From contig JARDYH010000002.1 of assembly GCA_029215795.1 (NCBI GenBank), positions 131,261,001 to 131,325,000 on the forward strand: 64,000 nucleotides of DNA. The letters run 5' to 3'. The translations under genes and the position numbers were made by a program. Within the stretch, counting starts at the first letter, position 1. Every line of letters begins with the position of its first letter. Shown here in pieces: positions 57,916 to 64,000 of this stretch. Source of the DNA: Anniella stebbinsi. Lineage: Eukaryota > Chordata > Lepidosauria > Squamata > Anniellidae. The notes under the pieces were generated by a model. It had not been told where the DNA came from. It made no database searches and was given only the letters and a program-made list of their open reading frames with translations.

Positions 57916-59224
57916 ATGTGCTATAAGAGAATGCATATATTCTGACGATCGTTAAACTTGCAAAAACTCTAGAATGCCCCAGTAAGGCTGTGGGATTTTT
58001 GCTGAATGTGGAGTAGTCCCAGGTCAGAGGAGGCTTTTCAGTAAATATCTGTAAGTACCTTTAGCCAACTTGCTAACTGAGAAGACCAAATGCTGATATT
58101 AACCAAAAACAGCTTCAAGCTATTTTTTCAAGTCTCTTTCTAGTAGATAGATTCCTTTATTTGCATCAGCCACAGGCCTTTTTCCTCTTTCTAGTATGTT
58201 TCACGCACCTAGTTGCATATACATAGAGAAAGTTTTCCCAAGTTTCTGTAAGAAATTGGTGCTCAGTGAAACTCTAACATGGGTGAGAGTGAGACCTCCT
58301 CAACTTTGCCAAAAGAACCCAACCAATTAGCATATGGTGAGGGCTTGGACAGTGAATCAGTGAGTTAAAATATATCTTACTGATAGTCCTTAGTTTGAAG
58401 CTTGCTTGTGTGTAAGTATCCAGGCAAACAGCAAAAGCTTCTGGTCATGAGCTCATTGTTACATAAGGAGATGAGCTTGGTCTGTCTTCTATAAGTACAG
58501 TGTCAGAGTACAGAGGAGGCTGCTAGTTCAAATAGGGAGATTATGGGACAGACACAAAGGAGGGGAGGCTTGACTTGGTATTAGATGAAAGGAGATTCTC
58601 CTCCTTCCACTTTTCTCCTTTGAGGCCCGTAAAATAGCTGATCAATAATCTAATCTGCAGAAGCTAGAGCAGTAGTCTCACGACAGCCTCTCGTTTGATG
58701 CTTTGCCAACTGCAGTGGTTAGTCTTTTCTCATTTCTTAAATTTTTGCAGTTACAGATCTATCTACAGAGCCCATATAGGGCTGGAATTCCCTTATTAAA
58801 CAAATATTTGGCAAGTGGGAGGAGAAGACGAAATGCTGCAGAGCAATGAGGTGTTCAGGCAGCCACATGCTGAAGACCCCACTGCCCCATATCCCCATTC
58901 AGGCAAACAGCAGCCACAGCAGCAGGCAGTTAAAATACTACAAAAGAAACTCCACTAAGCTTTTGCCTTTCCAGATGAAGAAGTTGACCCTTGGCTGCTC
59001 TCTACCGAAAAGCACTCAATTCCACTGATGGAATAATCAGTGAGTCTGAACTGAGACAATTTTCAGAACATTTCTCAGCTATTTAGGTTCCCAAAAGGCA
59101 GCTGGAGTCATGTGACCAGGTTCCTGCATTTTAGTATATGGCAAGATATAGCCTAAAGTCTTCTTCTGCCCACAATTGGGTGGGTATTTTTGTTTTGTTT
59201 TTGTTTTTTTGAAAAGGAGTCTGT
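57916..59224. other. Intronic, no gene
   Basis: Unique sequence, nothing recognised. Confidence 0.35.
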
Positions 59225-59400
59225 GTGCATCTACACTACAGTAGTAAACTGGTTTAAGAGATGTTTCCTGTCTCTCCCAGGAATTCTGGGAACTGTAGTT
59301 CTGGAGCGGGGAAAATAGGGATCATATGCGAACCCTCACCAAACTACACTTCCCAAGATTCTGATGTCATGCTGGACTTTAGAGTAGCTAAGAATATACT
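59225..59400. mobile_element. Palindrome-like DNA element (TTCTGGGAACTGTAGTT)
   Basis: AGGAATTCTGGGAACTGTAG (about 59278) is mirrored by AAACTACACTTCCCAAGATT (about 59340). This is a common arrangement of short non-autonomous DNA elements in reptiles. Frames of 91 and 115 codons on opposite strands cross it and are not taken as genes. Confidence 0.5.
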
Positions 59401-60925
59401 TCTGAGTGCTTCTGAAGCCCAGTGTGAGATCAGCGATGACCCCCCACTTTTCTTCCAAATTTTAGCAGAGGTTCTCACTCCCTTTAAGCCTCTCCAAAGC
59501 CCAGCACAAGGACAGAGACAGGATAGAGCAGGCACTTGTCGCCTTAAGAATATAGTTGCCACGGGTGACCTGCTGAGTGTGTTTGTGAACCATGCACACC
59601 TCCAGTGAAGTCTGCCCATAAGTAAGGACCTTCCTTTTTATGAGAGACGGGTCCCTGAAAAAAGGGTATGATGTTACAATCACTTGTGACACAATAAGTA
59701 GCAAGGTTTTTTTGGGGGGGGATGTTTTCCAGTTAACAGTAGGCTAATCAACATGCAGAGAGAAACAGGAACTGCTAGTAAGAGGAGTCTAGTTAGCCTG
59801 TCATTTGGAATGTTTGCATAGCTGGTCAGCTAGATGTTCAAAGGGTTATTTTGAATATTACTTTCAATCTTCATTGTGGCTACCTTAGTCTGGCGATCAT
59901 AACTTTTTGTCCCAATGCATTGTTTCATTCAAGATGCCACAGTTTTCACTAAGCAATGCAGACATATTTCTATATTACTTGCCATCATAGTATGTGTGGC
60001 CTGGAGAGAGATTTAGGGTACAATACCGTTAAATCCAGCATCTTTTGCATCTTAAAAACTTTTATAATTTTTAAAACCAACTCTCTTCTGAAACTGTTTT
60101 TTTCTTTTGTTACCACTCTTTGAAGGCAGGTGCCACTCTTAGCTCTTCATTATCATGACGGGAAACTGCCATGACATATGAATCTCACATTTTAAAACAT
60201 GCACTCAGCAGATGTCATTTAATGAAGATTGTCTGTCCACTGTAATTACTGTAGCTTGACAGGCTGTAAGATAGTTGGTTTTTCCTCAGTGAAGATCCTG
60301 TAATTGGGAGCACAGAATTTTCAGACATACAGGAAATTATTCCTGCTGGGGATCCATATTTTGTCAATGACTCTTTATTTTAGATTATAACATATATGGG
60401 CTAAAGCTGACCTACTAAGGGTCATATCCATATAAATTACTTTGCTGGATATCTTTTCATGCTGGTATTCATGATTCAATAGGTGGTGATATTCCTCTGC
60501 TTTAGAATTAAATTATTCTCCTAGCTGTGCTTCCAGTGAAGTGATGTAAAACAAATAATCCTCCTATATGGTTGTGGCTGCTTACATGTTTAAATTCGAC
60601 TCCAACAAACATTAATTTAACACAGTATTTTTCAGTCTGTGTTCTGGGGAACCCTGTTGCTCCTTGGAAGCTTAACTGGGGCTCCTCAATGAGATGAGTG
60701 GTAATGCCAGACAATTTTCTCTGAACACAGTTTGCCAACCACTACTGATCTGCCCCTGCAATGCACAGCCATAGTGGAAGCTTGGACATGATTTTGCTTC
60801 TACTTTCAGGGAAGAGCATCATTTATTATTTTGAATTCTGTGAACCTTTCTGAGAGTTTTTAAACTGAAGGGCAGCGTACAAGTTCTCTCAATTAGTGTT
60901 GCAATAAATGTGGGCTTGCCAGAGA
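59401..60925. other. Intronic, no gene
   Basis: Unique AT-rich sequence with a G-run at 59711-59719. Nothing recognised. Confidence 0.35.
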
Positions 60926-61423
60926 GCATCATGCTCCGTCCCCACCCCGCGCACCCGCCCCACGCACCCACGCCATCCCCCCCACCCGCGCTGCGCCGCC
61001 CGCCCCGTGCTCCTTACCTGCTGCTGCTGGGGCGTCCGCTTCCCTCCGATGCTCGGAATCTACTGAGAAACAGGCTTCCTGGCCTGTCTCTCAGTAGCGC
61101 GCCGAGTGATGACGTCATCATCCGGCGCGCTACTGAGGGACAGGCCGCGAAGCCTGTTTCTCAGTAGATTCCGAGCACCGGAGGGAAGCGGACGCCCCAG
61201 TAAGTGCCTCGCGCCTCCCGCCACCGCCGCGCGACCCCCCCGCCGCCCCGGTTTGCCCCCACCGCCCCCCGGTTGGCCCGGATTGCCGCAGGGCCATCTG
61301 GTCACCCTTTTGGGGGGCTAAATTTCCGGATTTGGCCCCCGAAAACAGTTTTTCCGCCCGGATGCGGATTTGCTCCCCATTTCCCGGGCATGTCCAGACA
61401 AATCCGGGCGTCTGGTCACCCTA
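60926..61423. mobile_element. CpG-rich element ending TGGTCACCCTA
   Basis: Base composition changes sharply at about 60940 to C/G- and CpG-rich, and returns to normal after 61423. The right end GTCTGGTCACCCTA is the reverse of the TAGGGTGACCA terminus seen at 55209 and 63131. A second CATCTGGTCACCC lies at 61289-61302. No matching left terminus was found, so it is truncated or composite. It contains the palindrome 61027-61200. Proline/arginine-rich frames of 71-111 codons are composition artefacts. Confidence 0.6.
61027..61200. repeat. 174-bp near-perfect palindrome with central CRE core
   Basis: 87-base arms starting CTGGGGCGTCCGCTTCCCTC on the left and ending GCGGACGCCCCAG on the right, with about six mismatches. 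The exact centre is between 61113 and 61114 in TGATGACGTCATCA, which includes the CREB/ATF site TGACGTCA (61110-61117). Inverted GCGCGC boxes flank the centre. Confidence 0.92.
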
Positions 61424-62031
61424 GTCGAGGAGCAGCATTGGCAACAAGAGGACGTCTCAGAGGTTGTGGTCACCTGCGGGCTGCCAAATGCATGCTTGGA
61501 GGTGTAGTACTGATATGTAGAGTGGCTAATTTTAAATAAAGTAGGGATTAGAAACCATGTCACTACCTCTCAGTCCTAACTCAGCCCCCATTTTCCTGAC
61601 CTCTCACTAACTGTCTTTATTCTCCTTCTAATTGACTTTCCTCAATTATCACCCACCCACCCCCATTCCATTCTAGCCTCAGCTATAAGTCATTTCTCCA
61701 TTCACTCTTCTGTTTCAATATTAAAGTCAGGCTTTTACATAAAAATCATAAACTTTATCCAGTAATTCTTGCAACTGTCTTGGAATGTTGTGGTTTAATT
61801 ATAACAGGGGAAAAACCACAGCATAAAAATCTCATTAAGTTAAAAGGCCCTGAAAAATATATATTTTTTAAGAATCACCTGGTACTTAAAAGCAATTAAT
61901 GCAGTCACCAGGCCAACCTGCCTGGGAAAAAGAAATCCTTAAGCAGGGTGTCACAACTAAGAAGGCCCACTCTCCCACGACACCTCTGACTTATTCAAAT
62001 ATTAATGTTATTCAGAGAGCTAGGCTTGCAT
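61424..62031. other. Intronic, no gene
   Basis: Unique sequence; nothing recognised. Confidence 0.35.
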
Positions 62032-62362
62032 CTACAACTCCCAGCATGCCTTGTACAGGAGGGAAGATTTATCAGGCTTTGGTGGCCATCATCTGGAAGT
62101 AGCTCACCATCCTGGGTCTGAAGGGAGAGTGCCTGGGCTGGTTGCCTTGGTTACTAGGCACCATCGGGAGCAGAAGGGCAGGAGGTCAAAGTTCTGGGCC
62201 TGTCACCGACGGCAACGACCAAGCTACCCATGAGTCAGCCAGCCAGCTCCCTCAGTGTAGTGTGGAATGGCTCAGCCAGACTTCACTTCCCATGAGCTTC
62301 AGCAGTAGGACTCCCATTGGGCAAGTCAGGCACCACAGCAAAAGGCATGCTGGGAGTTGTAG
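62032..62362. mobile_element. Region bounded by a 19-bp perfect inverted repeat
   Basis: CTACAACTCCCAGCATGCC (62032-62050) and its exact reverse complement (62344-62362) bracket about 293 bases. The same word occurs in the palindromic element at 6763. It may be one element with an expanded centre, or two independent fragments. No coding evidence for the 60-78-codon frames inside. Confidence 0.5.
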
Positions 62363-63094
62363 TTTTTGTTTCCTGTGAGGTACAAGGAAAATCATGGTGA
62401 TAGCTTCAAAGCAGCCCTGGCCATGTGTTGAGGGTGGTGGGGAGGGGGAAAGAAACTAATTTAATTTGTTTTAAAATTACCTCACATGCCTAGGACTGCC
62501 CTACCTTGCAGGGTTGTCATGAGGGTGAGAGAGGTAAAAAAGAAATGAATTTAATTTGTTTAAAAGTTAACTCACAGGACTAGCATTGCCCTGTGTTCTT
62601 GCTGCTTTCCTTTTTTCATAATAATAACTTCAGAGCACATGCATACAACAGTTCCCCGCGTCCACTGAGATCCACTTCCCTACTATATGTTGTTCGGATA
62701 TCTGGGCAATGCTGGATATATTTTGAAAACATATTTTTAGGTTTGCATCTTTTTTAGCTGGTAGAAAAGGTATTGTGTGTCCTGATTGTTTTTGAAGCTT
62801 AGACGGCAGCTCTGGCCAAAGCACGATAGGAGGTGTAGGCATTTCTGGTAAAACAAGAAATATGATTTATCATGAAGCTCTGATTTCAAATACAGCTCTT
62901 ATTAACACTATTTTCCATGGATTCTAACAAGACAATTTCCTAACTCAACCAAACTAAAAAACAACGACCAACCTAAAGATGAATTAGTTGCAGAGAAATT
63001 TATTATTTATCAAATAAATGTTATAAACATTATTCACGGACCCGATCAACGCTGGGCATATCAGCTAGTCACTTAATATGGTGGAAGAGTCTAA
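62363..63094. other. Intronic, no gene
   Basis: Two copies of AATTTAATTTGTTT followed by TTAAAATTACCTCACA / AAAAGTTAACTCACAG (about 62458 and 62548) indicate a local duplication of about 90 bases. Otherwise unique. Confidence 0.45.
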
Positions 63095-63500
63095 TCTGTG
63101 GCTCTCCAGATGTTGCTGGACTATGACTTCTAGGGTGACCAGATAAAATGCAGGTCAGGGCTCCTGTAACTTTAACAGTTGTAGAGAAAAGGGAATTTCA
63201 GCCAGTGTCATTTGTATGCAATTAGTTCCTGGTGAAATTCCCTCTTCATCACAACAGTTAAAGTTGCAGGGGCCCTGCCTTCTTTTGTATATGGTCACTC
63301 TAGTATAGTGCCTGCAACTTTAACTGTTGTGATGAAGAGGGAATATCACCAGGAACTAATTGCATACAAATGACCCTGGCTGAAATTCCCTTTTCTCTAC
63401 AATTGTTAAAGTTACAGGAGCCCTGACCTGCATTTTATCTGGTCAGCCTAATGACTTCCATCCCCCTGACTGTTGGCCATCGATCCTTCCACCTTTCAGG
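63095..63500. mobile_element. Older short DNA element split by the hAT-type insertion
   Basis: GGCTCTCCAGATGTTGCTGG before the insertion and CCCCTGACTGTTGGCCATCG after it join into the CTCCAGATGT-type palindromic element found also at 41054. The insertion at 63131-63450 duplicated ATGACTTC. Confidence 0.6.
63131..63450. mobile_element. Foldback hAT-type element, copy 3, exact 8-bp target duplication
   Basis: 320 bp, TAGGGTGACCAGATAAAATG at the left and TTTTATCTGGTCAGCCTA at the right, with long inverted arms including GGGAATTTCAGCCAGTGTCA and its mirror. ATGACTTC lies directly on each side (63123-63130 and 63451-63458). Same family as 4247-4567 and 40380-40700. Confidence 0.9.
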
Positions 63501-63504
63501 CTGC

Positions 63505-64000
63505 TGCACCCATGTTCTTCATCAAAAAGAAGACTTATGAATTGTGTTTGTGTGATGATGATCAAGACCTGAATGCTATTACTATCTGCCACTAATCCCT
63601 GAGCTTTTTGAGCATCCGTGGATGGCCGCCATATTTACCAAGTTAAACCTGTGGTACATATTAAATAGGGAGACAGCCTTTCATATACATGGTGGGCATT
63701 TTTAAGATACCATAATTCCCTTGGGCCTCTACAGTGCCTCAGATATTTTCCAACACTTTATGAACAATATATTCCAAAATGTGTTAGATCAATTTGTAAT
63801 TACTTACTTGGGTGATATCCTTTTCTATTCTGAAATACTCAAGCAGCATGTACAGTATGTCAGGAGAGTTTTGATACAGCTCTGGGAATATCATCTGTAT
63901 GTCAAGTTAAAGAAATGGGCATTTGATGACCGCTATAGTTTCTGGGCTGTGTGATCTTCCCCTAAATTATCCAGATTCCAAAAGGACTCTTCCAAGGTCC
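63505..64000 (+). pseudogene. Ty3/gypsy reverse transcriptase remnant, cut by window edge
   Basis: Starts with FFIKKK and DQDLNAIT (about 63510-63585), then stops and a deletion. A 77-codon frame (63721-63954) follows with LGLYSASDIFQHFMNNIF and YLGDILFYSE, then HVQYVRRVL. This is the palm of a Sushi-like Ty3/gypsy RT. The catalytic YxDD box reads YLGD, with the first catalytic Asp replaced by Gly, so even this segment would be inactive. Integrase and LTR, if any, are to the right. Confidence 0.85.

Larger units (their letters stand above)
29208..64000 (+). other. PEBP4: PEBP4 downstream intron (incomplete)
   Basis: At least 34.8 kb after the donor at 29208. I scanned for the next PEBP exon (Asp-Pro-Asp-Ala-Pro segment and the Phe-Trp-Arg-His-Trp region) on the + strand and found neither, so the intron probably runs off the right edge. 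Mammalian PEBP4 is likewise a very large gene. The repeats in it are listed separately. Any gene nested here would have to lack recognisable domains. Confidence 0.6.

Noticed and set aside
59261..59619. 115-codon plus and 91-codon minus frames
   Set aside because: Both cross a palindromic DNA element; no protein family is recognisable.
61060..61563. Pro/Arg-rich frames of 71-111 codons
   Set aside because: They arise from the CpG-rich palindrome and C-rich flanks; no start context, splice sites or domains.
1..64000. CRISPR arrays, operons, bacterial promoters, origins or attachment sites
   Set aside because: The sequence is vertebrate nuclear DNA with introns and retroelements; the tandem repeats present are microsatellites or transposon tails.

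Overview
This is a piece of vertebrate nuclear DNA, most likely from a squamate reptile and probably a lizard. The evidence is the repeat content: two kinds of tRNA-headed SINE typical of squamates, young L2-clade and older CR1-clade LINEs, many short palindromic hAT-type elements, and an endogenous retrovirus. Protein-coding content is very low. There is no sign of bacterial, viral-genome or plasmid organisation. Species cannot be named from the sequence alone.

The only host gene I can identify is PEBP4 (phosphatidylethanolamine-binding protein 4), on the + strand. Two coding exons are present. Exon A (22152-22279) holds the start codon and signal peptide, and exon B (29075-29207) holds the Cys-rich N-terminal part of the mature protein. 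They join in phase (122 + 133 coding bases = 85 codons). A TATA/CCAAT promoter with a splice donor at 7678/7679 lies 14.5 kb upstream and is a candidate non-coding first exon. The window would then run as: intergenic DNA (1-7.4 kb), promoter and exon 1 (7.4-7.7 kb), intron 1 (7.7-22.15 kb), exon A, intron 2 (22.3-29.07 kb), exon B, and at least 34.8 kb of the next intron. The PEBP core exons (the DPDAPSR-type segment) lie beyond the right edge.

Transposable elements fill much of the rest. At 1.4-6.9 kb there are an L2 fragment, a CR1 LINE with a hAT-type foldback element inside it, and a palindromic element. From 8287 to 16265 there is one ERV with two matching LTRs and remnants of gag, protease, RT, RNase H, integrase and env, all broken. 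From 16.3 to 21.4 kb there are palindromic DNA elements, a SINE and an L2 tail. From 24982 to 28334 there is an almost complete L2-clade LINE bounded by a 31-bp target-site duplication, with a 717-codon open frame. The last 35 kb is intronic, sprinkled with hAT-type elements (two with exact 8-bp target duplications), SINEs, a second L2 LINE (48.3-49.7 kb), a CpG-rich 174-bp near-perfect palindrome (61027-61200) and, at the right edge, a decayed Ty3/gypsy reverse transcriptase.

I found no clearly new multi-gene system. The items most worth a second look are the candidate PEBP4 promoter, the CpG-rich palindrome centred on a CRE core, the deletion-bearing but LTR-matched ERV, the set of elements sharing a TAGGGTGACC terminus, and the 3'-terminal stem-loop shared by two L2 lineages. 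All similarity calls are by eye from motifs; no database search was run.
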